A stretch of DNA of 33,623 bases from Desulfobulbus sp. (GCA_003978695.1 QNYF01000065.1:1-33623); one strand, 5' to 3'. Positions 1-9,466 are shown, numbered from the stretch's first letter. Numbers and translations are program-made. Notes: generated from the sequence alone by a model not told the origin.

Positions 1-135
1 CGATTTGCCGCACCCCGATGGCCCGATAAGCGCCGTCACTTCACCGGTGGGTATTTGCGTATTGACCGAAAAGAGCGCTTGGCTTTTTCCGTAGTAGAAG
101 TTGAGATCACGAGTCTCTATTTTATAGGTTGTCAC
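1..135 (-). CDS. pstB: Phosphate ABC transporter ATP-binding protein (PstB-like), N-terminal fragment cut by the window edge
   Basis: Reverse-strand translation from GTG at 135: [45 protein letters not shown]. Walker A GPSGCGKS and a DLNFYYG N-terminus typical of PstB. Confidence 0.8.
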   Translation of the reverse strand, partial: MTTYKIETRDLNFYYGKSQALFSVNTQIPTGEVTALIGPSGCGKS

Positions 136-1531
136 GAGATGACTCCTTTGTAGTTGCAGTGGGAAGGGTGAGAATAAAAGTGCTTCCTTTACCTAAGGTG
201 CTCTCAACAGAACACGAGCCGTTGTGGATACCAATGATGTGCTTTACAATGGAGAGTCCAAGTCCCGTTCCACCGATAGAGCGGTCTCGTCCGGTGTCCA
301 CGCGATAGAATCGCTCAAAGAGGCGGGGAATATGCTCTTGGGCTATTCCCGTTCCGTTGTCTTGCACCGTAAGGGTGATGGTATCGTCATTTTTAGTGAG
401 TCCAAGGGTGATAGTGCTTCCACGGGGGCTGTACTTAATGGCATTGTCCACAAGATTTGCCCATACCTGGTTTATGCGCTGTTGGTCGGCAAGCACTATG
501 ATGTCCGGTTGCGGGCGAAAATGAATGGTGATGTTCTTTTCTTCAGCAAGAATTGAGTAAAGGTCGAGTACATTTTCAACAGTTGCTGCAAGGTCAAGCG
601 GGACAAGTTTAAGTTTTACCGTATCTGCCTCTGCCTCGGCAACGTTAAGCATTGTGTTGAGCATGGAGAGCAGGCTGTCGGATTCTTCCAGACAGTCGGC
701 AAGGGCTTCCCGCAGGTGCTCGGGGTCGTCCTCCTTGTGGAGACTATATTCGGCAATGGCCCGCAGACGTGTGATGGGGGTGCGAAGGTCATGGGCTACA
801 TTGTCCATTGATTCCTGTAATTCACGGGTTAACTGCCGGTGACGGAAGAGCAGTTTGTTAACGGCCTGGACCAGGAGTTGCTCCCCGCCATTCATCGAGG
901 ATGCGGATTGCATGGGATCGGTTTTTCCCGGGTCCAGTCGCTCTATTTTGCCAGCGAGTTGTCTGGACGTTTTTTCCGCCCGTTTCCAGGCTATCCGGGC
1001 CGGGATAAAACACAAGAGCAGGAAGAACAATGTTGCCAGTGTCAGTAAAGCAATGAGGTTTTTACAGAGGTTCCAGCTCGCATTGCTGTTTATTCCGACC
1101 TGCAGGGTGGTTCCGTCTTGAAGCTGTGTCGCCGCAACCGACCATCCACCCCAATGAGTACCGCTTTGCAGGCTGTGCCACAGCAGATTATCTGCTACGG
1201 AAAAGCTGCTGAAATCTGGTAGGGGAACGGTTGGATCGGGCCTGTTGTTACTTATGAGCACAAGCCTAAGTGCGGGGCTTTCCAGGCGAAGAAAGCTTCC
1301 GGAAACCGTTGAGGGCGACAAAAAAGACAATTGCAGAGCTGATGGACCCTGCCGGTTGTAGACAGCTTGAAAAGAGTGCAGTTGCTGCTGAACTTTCACC
1401 TGTTCCTGCTGGCGCAGGTAAAAATAAATGACAGCAGTAGTTGTGAAGAAAAAAAGGAGCGTACATATCCAGTAGGGGATGACGTGGTAAATCAGTGTAC
1501 GAAACGAAAAGTCAATCCGTTTTGATGACAT
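122..1531 (-). CDS. Membrane sensor histidine kinase
   Basis: 469 aa; two N-terminal TM segments, HisKA motif [14 protein letters not shown] box ([11 protein letters not shown]), G boxes ([17 protein letters not shown]). Overlaps the response-regulator stop and the pstB start. Confidence 0.93.
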   Translation of the reverse strand: MSSKRIDFSFRTLIYHVIPYWICTLLFFFTTTAVIYFYLRQQEQVKVQQQLHSFQAVYNRQGPSALQLSFLSPSTVSGSFLRLESPALRLVLISNNRPDPTVPLPDFSSFSVADNLLWHSLQSGTHWGGWSVAATQLQDGTTLQVGINSNASWNLCKNLIALLTLATLFFLLLCFIPARIAWKRAEKTSRQLAGKIERLDPGKTDPMQSASSMNGGEQLLVQAVNKLLFRHRQLTRELQESMDNVAHDLRTPITRLRAIAEYSLHKEDDPEHLREALADCLEESDSLLSMLNTMLNVAEAEADTVKLKLVPLDLAATVENVLDLYSILAEEKNITIHFRPQPDIIVLADQQRINQVWANLVDNAIKYSPRGSTITLGLTKNDDTITLTVQDNGTGIAQEHIPRLFERFYRVDTGRDRSIGGTGLGLSIVKHIIGIHNGSCSVESTLGKGSTFILTLPTATTKESSRDNL

Positions 1532-2186
1532 AGCCCATCCCGCGGACAGTGTGGATCAGTTTTGGTGAAAAATCCTTGTCAACTCTGTTACGCAGCCGGC
1601 AGACAAGGACATCAACAACATTGGTCTGCGGGTCGAAACTGTAGTCATAGACGTTTTCAAGGATTGCTGTTTTGGAGACAATCCGTCCCTGGTTGCGCAA
1701 CAGATATTCCAGCAGAGAAAACTCTTTGGCAGGCAGCTCTATTTTTTTGTTCTGGCGGGTAACCTCACGGGACAGCAGGTCCATATTCAGATCGGCAATA
1801 TGCAGATTGTGGCTGTCCACGGATCTGGAATCTCGTCTGATAAGAGCCTGAATGCGGGCCAGCAGTTCGGCAAAGGAGAATGGTTTGACCAGATAATCAT
1901 CACTTCCCTTTTGCAGGCCGGTGATGCGGTCCTCAACGCTTCGTTTGGCACTGAGGATGAGCACCGGAGTCGTTATCCCCTGTTTTCTGATGTTTTCGAT
2001 GATGGTGAGGCCGTCCATGGAGGGCAGCATGATGTCGACGACTGCGGCATCATAAGTCGTGGCCTCAAACAGGGAAAGCCCGTCAAGTCCGTCTGCGACA
2101 AGGTCGACAGTCAGCCCAGCTTCCCGTAATCCTTTACGGATAAATGAGCCTATTTTTTCATCATCTTCTATGACAAGAATACGCAT
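1512..2186 (-). CDS. OmpR/PhoB-family response regulator
   Basis: MRILVIEDDEKIGSFIRKGLREAGL receiver with DIMLPSMDG phospho-acceptor region and a winged-helix C-terminus (TNVVDVLVCRLRNRVD). The supplied ORF extends to 2330, but the receiver starts at ATG 2186. Confidence 0.93.
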   Translation of the reverse strand: MRILVIEDDEKIGSFIRKGLREAGLTVDLVADGLDGLSLFEATTYDAAVVDIMLPSMDGLTIIENIRKQGITTPVLILSAKRSVEDRITGLQKGSDDYLVKPFSFAELLARIQALIRRDSRSVDSHNLHIADLNMDLLSREVTRQNKKIELPAKEFSLLEYLLRNQGRIVSKTAILENVYDYSFDPQTNVVDVLVCRLRNRVDKDFSPKLIHTVRGMGYVIKTD

Positions 2187-2236
2187 GGCTAAGCAAAATC
2201 CTCCATCTGATGAAGATAAAGCTTTTTTAAGCCGTG

Positions 2237-4429
2237 TCAAGCAAGCCCCAGCAAGATACCTGCCTGATAGATGGCCACAGAGAGAATGAGGGCAAACACG
2301 GTGTTGAATCCCATGGAAAAAAAAGCCCATTTCCAGGAGCCTGCTTCATTTGCAATAGCAACAATGGTCACAAAACAGGGAGCGTAAAACATAATAAAGG
2401 CAAGCACGGAAAGACCTACAACAGGGTTCCAGTGCGGGTCTCTGGCCAGACGATCTTTAAGTGATGTCGTGTTCTGCGAATCAATATCCCCAAGGGAGTA
2501 AGCTGTACCAAGGGTTGAAACAATGACTTCTTTTGCGGCAAATCCTCCAACCAGTGCAATATTCGTCCGCCAGTCAAAACCCGCATAATGACTCACCGGC
2601 TCAAGGGCAATGCCTATTCGTCCGGCAAGAGAGTTGCGAAGTTTCGCTTCGGCCTCAAGGCCATTAATTTTTGCAAGTTCATCTTGAATGTCAGCTGATT
2701 GTGAGGAGGTTGTCTCCTGTCGCATCTGGTCAAATACGGCTGCTTCCTGATGCGGCAGTCCTGGATATGTCATCATTGCCCAGAGCAGGATAGATATTCC
2801 CAGAATGACTGTGCCTGCTTTTTTTATGTACTGCCAGGTACGTTCCCAGGTGTGAATGAACAGTCCTTTCAGGGTCGGGAACCTGTACGGAGGCAGCTCC
2901 ATCACAAATGGAGTTGATTCTCCTTTAAGCACTGTCATCCGCAGGAATTTTGCAGCCATCAGGGCAACGATCCAGGCGGCAACAGTGGCCAGAAACATGT
3001 AACGGGCCTGATGAGACGAGAAAAACGCGCCGATAATCAGGGTGAGAACAGGCAGCTTGGCACCGCAGTTCATAAAGGGAACCGTCAGCAGGGTGGCCAT
3101 GCGCTCTTTAGGAGAACGAAGGGTTCGGGTCGCCATAACTCCAGGAACAGCGCATCCTCCGGCAATTCCGCCTGAAACAATAAATGGCATGACAGAGGAG
3201 CCGTGCAGACCAAAAAAATGAAAGATACGGTCCATCATAAAAGCGACCCGGGCCAGATAGCCGGAATCTTCCAGCACTGCTATGCCAAAGAACATGAACA
3301 TAATGATGGGGACAAAGCCAAGAACCCCGCCAACACCGTCAATAACCCCGGAAATGATCATGGATTTAATCGGACCGTCCGGGAGGATCGAGTCGACAGT
3401 CTGGCTGAGGAGTGCAAAAAGGGAAGCAAGCCAGTCAACGAGAAAGGTCGAGAAATTAAAGGTAAAACTATACAGGGTAAAAAGGATGGCGGCCATGATA
3501 AGAGGGCCGATAATCCTGTTGGTGACAATTTTATCTATTTTGTCAGATGTATAAAGGCGGTTATTGTCAAAGGTTCTGGTGACCACCTCCTGTCTGAGAA
3601 TGGATTTGATAAACCCATACCTGTGATCGGCAATGACGGCTTCAGGGAAGGCATCAACCGTTGTCTGGAGATGATGTGTAAGGGTCTCACTTCGCTGGAC
3701 AAGGGTCCGGGTGACTTCACTGTCAGCAGCTTGGGCCTTATCAAGAATCTGTTCGTCATTTTCAAGGATCTTCAGGCCGGTCCAGCGGGCAGGGTAGGTG
3801 TCAGTGAGCAGATGTGAGTTTTCAATCCTGGGGATGATTTCTCTCAACGCTTCGTCAATGTCGGGGCCATAGCGCAAAAGAGTCGGGGGATGATCCCTCT
3901 CACCACTGGCCGTAAGCACGGTTGTAAATAATTCATCAACCCCCTGTCCTGAGCGGGCAATAATGGGAACGACGGGAACACCGAGGAGTTTTGCAAGTTT
4001 TTGTGTATGGATTTTAATGCCCCGTTTTTCCGCCACGTCCACCATGTTCAGGGCAATCACAAGCGGGATGCCGAGTTCCAGAAACTGGGTTGTCAGGTAG
4101 AGATTTCGTTCAAGGTTGGAGGCATCGACAATGTCGATGACCATGTCGGGTTTTTCATTGACCAGATAGTCTCTTGCAACGAGTTCCTCAACTGAATAAG
4201 CGGTCAGGGAATAGGTCCCTGGAAGGTCGATTATTCTGATCGAGTTGGTGTTAAAAGTAAAAAAACCTTCTTTCTTGTCAACTGTGACGCCTGGATAATT
4301 CCCCACATGCTGCCTTGCCCCGGTCAGGTGGTTGAACAGGGTGGTCTTGCCGGAATTGGGATTTCCGGCAAGGGTAATATGTAATGGGTTGTTCACCGTG
4401 ATCTTCTCCTGGGAGTCAAGCGGCCGCAT
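2237..4429 (-). CDS. feoB: Ferrous iron transport protein B
   Basis: 730 aa; G-protein motifs GNPNSGKTTLFNHLTG, DLPGTYSL, NMVD, then a multi-TM Gate/nucleoside-recognition region (GGCAVPGVMATRTL). True start may be GTG at 4396, which is preceded by AGGAG. Confidence 0.97.
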   Translation of the reverse strand: MRPLDSQEKITVNNPLHITLAGNPNSGKTTLFNHLTGARQHVGNYPGVTVDKKEGFFTFNTNSIRIIDLPGTYSLTAYSVEELVARDYLVNEKPDMVIDIVDASNLERNLYLTTQFLELGIPLVIALNMVDVAEKRGIKIHTQKLAKLLGVPVVPIIARSGQGVDELFTTVLTASGERDHPPTLLRYGPDIDEALREIIPRIENSHLLTDTYPARWTGLKILENDEQILDKAQAADSEVTRTLVQRSETLTHHLQTTVDAFPEAVIADHRYGFIKSILRQEVVTRTFDNNRLYTSDKIDKIVTNRIIGPLIMAAILFTLYSFTFNFSTFLVDWLASLFALLSQTVDSILPDGPIKSMIISGVIDGVGGVLGFVPIIMFMFFGIAVLEDSGYLARVAFMMDRIFHFFGLHGSSVMPFIVSGGIAGGCAVPGVMATRTLRSPKERMATLLTVPFMNCGAKLPVLTLIIGAFFSSHQARYMFLATVAAWIVALMAAKFLRMTVLKGESTPFVMELPPYRFPTLKGLFIHTWERTWQYIKKAGTVILGISILLWAMMTYPGLPHQEAAVFDQMRQETTSSQSADIQDELAKINGLEAEAKLRNSLAGRIGIALEPVSHYAGFDWRTNIALVGGFAAKEVIVSTLGTAYSLGDIDSQNTTSLKDRLARDPHWNPVVGLSVLAFIMFYAPCFVTIVAIANEAGSWKWAFFSMGFNTVFALILSVAIYQAGILLGLA

Positions 4430-4486
4430 TGTATGCGATCCGCTTCATTATTTTCGCAAGGTCAGTGTACATCTGTGTATACGAAG

Positions 4487-4520
4487 GCCTATCGGGGCAT
4501 TGAGCAATGCCCCGATAGGC
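4487..4520. other. Perfect 15-bp inverted repeat (RNA hairpin) between the Cys-rich Feo gene and feoB
   Basis: GCCTATCGGGGCATT-gagc-AATGCCCCGATAGGC read directly; no U-tract follows on the coding (minus) strand. Confidence 0.9.
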
Positions 4521-4548
4521 TACTGTAACTAGCGGTGCCTGCCGCGGA

Positions 4549-4725
4549 TCATTTTTCCTCAGTTTCCTTATGCTGGCTGAGGGGAAAGGAAGAACATCCT
4601 GACTCGCTGCAGCCATAACAGCATCCTCCACACGACGAGGAGCCGGGGCGAAATACAGCCAGCAGCTTTCTGCCGACATAGATAAGAGCGACAAGAATAA
4701 TGAGCGAAACTATAATGGTTTGCAT
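4549..4725 (-). CDS. FeoB-associated Cys-rich small membrane protein (58 aa)
   Basis: Manual translation: MQTIIVSLIILVALIYVGRKLLAVFRPGSSSCGGCCYGCSESGCSSFPLSQHKETEEK*. One TM helix plus a CGGCCYGCSESGC cluster; sits between feoA and feoB. Not in the ORF track. Confidence 0.85.
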   Translation of the reverse strand: MQTIIVSLIILVALIYVGRKLLAVFRPGSSSCGGCCYGCSESGCSSFPLSQHKETEEK

Positions 4726-4750
4726 TTTAGGGTCCTTTTAAGGGATGTGT

Positions 4751-4766
4751 TTTAGGCGCGCCTAAA
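4751..4766. promoter_or_regulatory. Perfect 16-bp palindrome, candidate DtxR-family operator
   Basis: TTTAGGCGCGCCTAAA in the gap between feoA and the Cys-rich gene. Confidence 0.45.
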
Positions 4767-4789
4767 CCTGTCAGCAAAAAAAAAGAACT

Positions 4790-5134
4790 TTACATGGGAG
4801 TAACAAAAATATTGTCTGCGGTCAGCTGATCCAGACTGAGTGTTCCTCCATTTACCTTGACCATACATCTATGCCCCTTGCCATGGCGACGGCCTTGTCC
4901 ACGTCTTCGAGCCGGGCATAACAGCTCCATTTCTGTGCCTGGCAAAACGCCAAGGTTAGCCATCCTGGCACAGGATTTTCGATCTCCACTGATTTTGCAG
5001 ACCTTGACTTTGCCGCATCCGCAACGTTCTGTAAGGGGGCGGGCATCAGTGGGGCATTCAACTTTGAGTCGATTGCAGTTACTGTCGGTACCATTCAGGC
5101 ATTGACAGGTTATGTCAGGATGATTTTTAGTCAT
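4790..5134 (-). CDS. feoA: FeoA-domain protein with a Cys-rich N-terminal extension
   Basis: C-terminal FeoA SH3-like region (RMANLGVLPGTEMELL...MVKVNGGTLSLDQLTADNIFV) after an N-terminus with CQC...C...C...CGC...C cysteines. Start placed at ATG 5134 (MTKNHPDITCQ); ORF extends to 5176. Confidence 0.85.
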   Translation of the reverse strand: MTKNHPDITCQCLNGTDSNCNRLKVECPTDARPLTERCGCGKVKVCKISGDRKSCARMANLGVLPGTEMELLCPARRRGQGRRHGKGHRCMVKVNGGTLSLDQLTADNIFVTPM

Positions 5135-5158
5135 ATCACTCTTTATTAAAAGTTGAGT

Positions 5159-5189
5159 TTTAGGTACACCAAACAATGTGCACTGTCAA
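5159..5189 (-). promoter_or_regulatory. feoA promoter with overlapping DtxR-like operator
   Basis: On the minus strand TTGACA (5189-5184), 17-bp spacer, TACCTA (5166-5161); the -10 overlaps TTTAGGTACACCAAA (5159-5173), related to the palindrome at 4751. Confidence 0.45.
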
Positions 5190-5293
5190 TATCTTTTGCA
5201 AGGTTTTTTTAGGATAATCAGGTAATATAAAGTTTGTTCCTGCAGATTTGCAGGGCACTGAAACAGCCTTATTAAGAAATACTTCTCTCCTCT

Positions 5294-6451
5294 ATGCCTT
5301 CTGAACAATCAAAACAGAATTTGCTCTCCGCCCGGAAAAGAGCTGCTGTTTCTATCGCTCTTAATATTGCTCTTACGGCAGGGAAGGGTATTGCCGGGGT
5401 TGCCTCGTCTTCCACCGCTCTTATTGGTGATGCCATTCATTCAGCGACGGACGTTTTGGCATCCATCGCTGCTTTTGTCGGCCTCTGGGTTGCCGGGCGG
5501 GAGCATCCATCATTCCCCTATGGCCTCTATAAAGCGGAAACCGTAGCCACTCTTATAACGTCGATTGCCGTCATTGTCGCCGCTTATGAAATAGGCAGGC
5601 AGGCATTTTTTGGCACGAATCGTTTGCCGGACACGGCCATTGCCCTTCCTGTGGCTGCTGTTTCACTTATTGTCGCATTATGTTTTGGTCTCTATCAGCT
5701 CAAGGCAGGGAAAAGGCTGCATTCACCCGCTCTACAGGCCGATGCCCGTGATTATCTGGCCGATGCCATGTCTACCGGCATTGTCCTTATCGGACTGGTT
5801 TTTACAAAATTTGGTTATCCTCTGGACAGATGGGCTGCTGCTGTGGTCTCTCTTTATGTCTTTCGGGCAGGCTCGGCATTGCTGCTGACAGCCTTAAAAG
5901 ATCTGCTTGATGCCTCGATTGACCGGGAAACAGAGCGGAAAATAATTGCAATGGTTGAGCAGCATCCCCGTATTACCAGAGTTAAACAATGCCTCAGCCG
6001 GACAGCCGGCGGCAGGTTCATTGTTGACATGGATGTTGTCATGCATACCCCATCGCACCGTATAGCTGATCATGTTGCCGACCGTCTGGAGATTCTCATC
6101 CCGCAGAAGTTTCCTCTGGTGGTCATGGCCCGCATCCGACCGCATTACAGCGAAGATACTTCAGTTAAACGAATAACTCCTGTCCAGCGCCCTGAAGGAG
6201 AGGTTTCTGCTCATTTTGTCACGGCCCCCTGGTTCTTGGTAGAGACCGTTGATACGCAAAACAATCATGTCGTTAAACGGAATTTTGTGGAAAATCCCCA
6301 TGTTGCCGCAAAAAAGAAAAAAGGACTCCTGGTCGGAACATGGCTGCTGTCTTTAAAGCCAGATGAGGTGAGAGTACCGGATGGCCATGATGGAACGGCA
6401 ATTGTTCTTTTAAGGGAATCAGGGATCGAAATACGGTCTATACCCGGCTAG
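5294..6451 (+). CDS. Cation diffusion facilitator transporter with C-terminal NifX/NifB-like (dinitrogenase iron-molybdenum cofactor) domain
   Basis: CDF motifs (ALIGDAIHSATDVLAS, HSPALQADARDYLADAMST) and a C-terminal segment EGEVSAHFVTAPWFLVETVD...VLLRESGIEI resembling the FeMo-co-binding domain. Confidence 0.85.
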   Translation: MPSEQSKQNLLSARKRAAVSIALNIALTAGKGIAGVASSSTALIGDAIHSATDVLASIAAFVGLWVAGREHPSFPYGLYKAETVATLITSIAVIVAAYEIGRQAFFGTNRLPDTAIALPVAAVSLIVALCFGLYQLKAGKRLHSPALQADARDYLADAMSTGIVLIGLVFTKFGYPLDRWAAAVVSLYVFRAGSALLLTALKDLLDASIDRETERKIIAMVEQHPRITRVKQCLSRTAGGRFIVDMDVVMHTPSHRIADHVADRLEILIPQKFPLVVMARIRPHYSEDTSVKRITPVQRPEGEVSAHFVTAPWFLVETVDTQNNHVVKRNFVENPHVAAKKKKGLLVGTWLLSLKPDEVRVPDGHDGTAIVLLRESGIEIRSIPG

Positions 6452-6627
6452 ATCTTTTGTTGATGCAATCATGCTTTTCACAAGCAGGCCGGAAAAATGG
6501 AAAAAATATTTTTTTATTGTATTTTATCACGTTTTTATAAGAGAATACTGTAAGTGTCTTCGTTCGGTATGAAAGGGATTTTTCCGGAGCAGTATCTGGA
6601 GGCAATTTTTCCGATCAAATCAGGTAA

Positions 6628-7905
6628 ATGGTACAGGGTTGTAAAAAAATGAGTGACGTCGGCCAGGGCAGAACCATTAATGAAAAACAGGCAGGTGAGG
6701 ATTTTCTTCTTGAAAAAACAGCGTCAGAGTCTGCTGCAGACCACCACCGGAAAACATCACCCATGTATTCTCTGCTAGGTAATCAGGATGTCGTCCTGAT
6801 CCCCATTGACGACCATAAGGAAATTGATGAGGCAGAGTTGCATGGTTTTCGCAGAACCGTTGCCGAAATTCAGTGGCTGCTGCTGGTGCTGGTTATCTTA
6901 TGCATGAAACTTCCAGGCATGACGATAGAGAAGCCCATGAATCTCGTGACGTCCATGGGTATTTTTGCCGCTTATGTCTTTTTTGTCCATTATATCTGGC
7001 GTTCTCAGGACGAAAAACGATGGAAACTGGCCCTCAATACCTGGGCCATGGTCTTTTTTATCACCGCAGTTGTCTGGCAGACAGGCGGGCTGTCGAGTCC
7101 TCTTCTGCCCCTGTATTTTTTGGTTGTTATTTTGTCGGCAACAACGCTTGGCATGGTGACTACACTGCTTGAAACGTCCCTGATAACAGTGTGCTACCTT
7201 CTTCTGGCAGCTTCCGGTAGCGGGGATTTACGGCAAGGGTTTGTCAGCTTCACGCTGGCAGAGCTGCCCGGCCCTGTTATTCAACTTTTTCTGCTATGGT
7301 TCATTGCCTATTTTGTCTCACTTATTTCCTGGGAATCGGAAAAGGCCAAGGAAAAAATCCGGCAGCTCTCCCGTACAGATCAGCTGACCGGGTTGTGGAA
7401 TATGAAAATGCTGCTTATCTTTATGCAGCGGGAACATAAGCGCTCTCTGCGGGAAAATCTTGAATTTTCTGTCCTGATGATTGATGCTGACAATTTAAAA
7501 GGCGTTAATGATACTTACGGGCATGATGCTGGGACCCGGATGATTATACACATTGCCGAATCCATGCGCTCCCAGTTGCGAGAGGCTGACATGCTGGCTC
7601 GTTTTGGCGGGGATGAATTTGTTGCCCTGCTGCCGGAGACAGACAGTCAGGGGGCATTACTGCTGGCAGAGTCCATGCGAAAGAAAATTGCTGAAACCAG
7701 GGTGGATTACGAAGGAAAAGAGCTCGGTATTACCGTGAGTATTGGTATCGCGTGCTTTCCCCGCCATGGACGCGAGCTTGCATATATTATGAAAATGGCT
7801 GATAAAGCCTTGTACACAAGCAAGCATCTTGGCAAGAATAGAACCAGTCTCTTTCAGGATGATAACGCCTCCGGGCAGCTCCTGGATACGGTTACCCCTT
7901 CCTGA
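6628..7905 (+). CDS. Membrane-bound diguanylate cyclase (GGDEF)
   Basis: Multi-TM N-terminus, then SRTDQLTGLWN and READMLARFGGDEF (GGDEF active site with upstream RxxD I-site). Start uncertain (6628 or 6649). Confidence 0.93.
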   Translation: MVQGCKKMSDVGQGRTINEKQAGEDFLLEKTASESAADHHRKTSPMYSLLGNQDVVLIPIDDHKEIDEAELHGFRRTVAEIQWLLLVLVILCMKLPGMTIEKPMNLVTSMGIFAAYVFFVHYIWRSQDEKRWKLALNTWAMVFFITAVVWQTGGLSSPLLPLYFLVVILSATTLGMVTTLLETSLITVCYLLLAASGSGDLRQGFVSFTLAELPGPVIQLFLLWFIAYFVSLISWESEKAKEKIRQLSRTDQLTGLWNMKMLLIFMQREHKRSLRENLEFSVLMIDADNLKGVNDTYGHDAGTRMIIHIAESMRSQLREADMLARFGGDEFVALLPETDSQGALLLAESMRKKIAETRVDYEGKELGITVSIGIACFPRHGRELAYIMKMADKALYTSKHLGKNRTSLFQDDNASGQLLDTVTPS

Positions 7906-9466
7906 TTTCCACCTGGGATTCAAGAACGTTTTTCACCTCGCCAATCGGCACTTCCTTGCGGTGAAAAATGCCAGCGGCAAGTGCGGCTTCAGCATCTGTT
8001 TTGCTGAAGACTTCCAGGAAATGCTCAGCACTGCCAGCACCACTAGAGGCGATAACCGGGATTGTAACAGCTTCTTTGACCGCATTAATTAATTCAAGGT
8101 CAAACCCGGAATTGGTGCCGTCCCTGTCAATACAGTTGAGCAGTATCTCGCCGGCCCCAAGCTGTTCGCAAACATGGGCCAGAGTAACTGCGTCAAGATT
8201 GCGTCCTTCCCGGCCTCCTTTTATTGTACACTGATACCAGCAGTATTTCTCTCCCTGAGGTCCGGGAACGGTTGTTTCAATTACATGATGGCTGACAGCA
8301 TCGGGTGAAGTGACATAGACACGCCTCGGGTCAACGGAAATAACCACTGCCTGATTTCCGTACACCCGGGCAATCTGTTCAATGGAGCTCATACCTGTGG
8401 CTTTACCTGTTTTCAGTACCTCTTCAACAATCAGAACAGCGTCTGAGCCAATGGATATTTTATCCGCCCCTGAGCGGAAGTATTCCGAGGCGACTTCCAG
8501 GGCGGTAGAGTGTTTGCCGTTGCGATCGGTAAAATCACGAATACCCCCGCCAATGGTCAACGGCACAAAGACGTTTTTCGACGTTTTTTTCAGCACATCC
8601 AGCATGGGCATGTCCTGCAGGGGGAAGTCTCTGAAGGCGGTAATATTTAAAAAGGTGATCTCATCTGCGCCCTGCTCGTAATACTCCCGGGCCAGCTGGA
8701 CCGGCATACCAAGGTTTCGGACAGCGCCCTTTTCCCGTACGTCATACTGGTCACCTTTTGTCACCACCAGATCACCCTGGTCATTTGAGCGCACGTCAAG
8801 ACAGGCAATAATCCGGCTGGCAAGTTGTGTCGTTTCAGGACAGGATTGAGGAATGATAGCCTCCCGTGAAGAGTCCAGAAAGTTTTCCAGAATCCGCAGG
8901 CCTGCCTTACCACTTTTTTCGGGGTGAAACTGGGTCGCCACGATGTTTCCTTTCTGGATGGAGCTGACAAATTCATAGCCGTAATCTGTCGTAGTCAGAA
9001 TGTCGGCAGCATTGTCAGCCTCAACATGGAATGAGTGGACAAAATAGAGTTTTTCCTCTCCTGTAAACCCGTTAAATATTCGTGAGGGCTGCTGCACCTT
9101 TATACCATTCCAGCCGATGTGGGGAATCGCCAGTTCAGTTGTAAAGCGTTTTACCCTGCCGGGAAGAAATCCTAAACCCGGCTCATCTGGCGCTTCCTCA
9201 CTGGATTCAAATAACGCCTGCAGGGCAACGCAGATTCCCAGAAACGGGCGATCAGCAAGGATATACTTTTTCAATGGCTCAATGAGTTGTTTCTGGCGCA
9301 GAATCTGCATCATTGCCCCGTAATTTCCAACCCCTGGAAAAACAAGCCGGTCTGCTCTGCCAATATCATCAGCTGAATCAACAAGAACAACTTTTTCACC
9401 AAAACTCTCAAGCGCGTTAATGACCGACCGGACATTGCCGGCACCGTAATCAAGTAGCGTAATCAT
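7892..9466 (-). CDS. hisHF: Bifunctional imidazole glycerol phosphate synthase, fused HisH-HisF
   Basis: N-terminal amidotransferase (FPGVGNYGAM, GICVALQALF, QFHPEKSG) fused to a HisF barrel (IACLDVRSN, TIGGGIRDF, VISVDPRRV, ASSGAG). Confidence 0.95.
   Translation of the reverse strand: MITLLDYGAGNVRSVINALESFGEKVVLVDSADDIGRADRLVFPGVGNYGAMMQILRQKQLIEPLKKYILADRPFLGICVALQALFESSEEAPDEPGLGFLPGRVKRFTTELAIPHIGWNGIKVQQPSRIFNGFTGEEKLYFVHSFHVEADNAADILTTTDYGYEFVSSIQKGNIVATQFHPEKSGKAGLRILENFLDSSREAIIPQSCPETTQLASRIIACLDVRSNDQGDLVVTKGDQYDVREKGAVRNLGMPVQLAREYYEQGADEITFLNITAFRDFPLQDMPMLDVLKKTSKNVFVPLTIGGGIRDFTDRNGKHSTALEVASEYFRSGADKISIGSDAVLIVEEVLKTGKATGMSSIEQIARVYGNQAVVISVDPRRVYVTSPDAVSHHVIETTVPGPQGEKYCWYQCTIKGGREGRNLDAVTLAHVCEQLGAGEILLNCIDRDGTNSGFDLELINAVKEAVTIPVIASSGAGSAEHFLEVFSKTDAEAALAAGIFHRKEVPIGEVKNVLESQVEIRKG

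Noticed and set aside
3203-3817. 204-aa plus-strand ORF
   Set aside because: Fully antisense to feoB, with low-complexity charged sequence and no recognisable domain; treated as a shadow ORF.
4416-4694. 92-aa minus-strand ORF between feoA and feoB
   Set aside because: Overlaps the clear Cys-rich Feo peptide in another frame and crosses the hairpin; the peptide frame has the better features.
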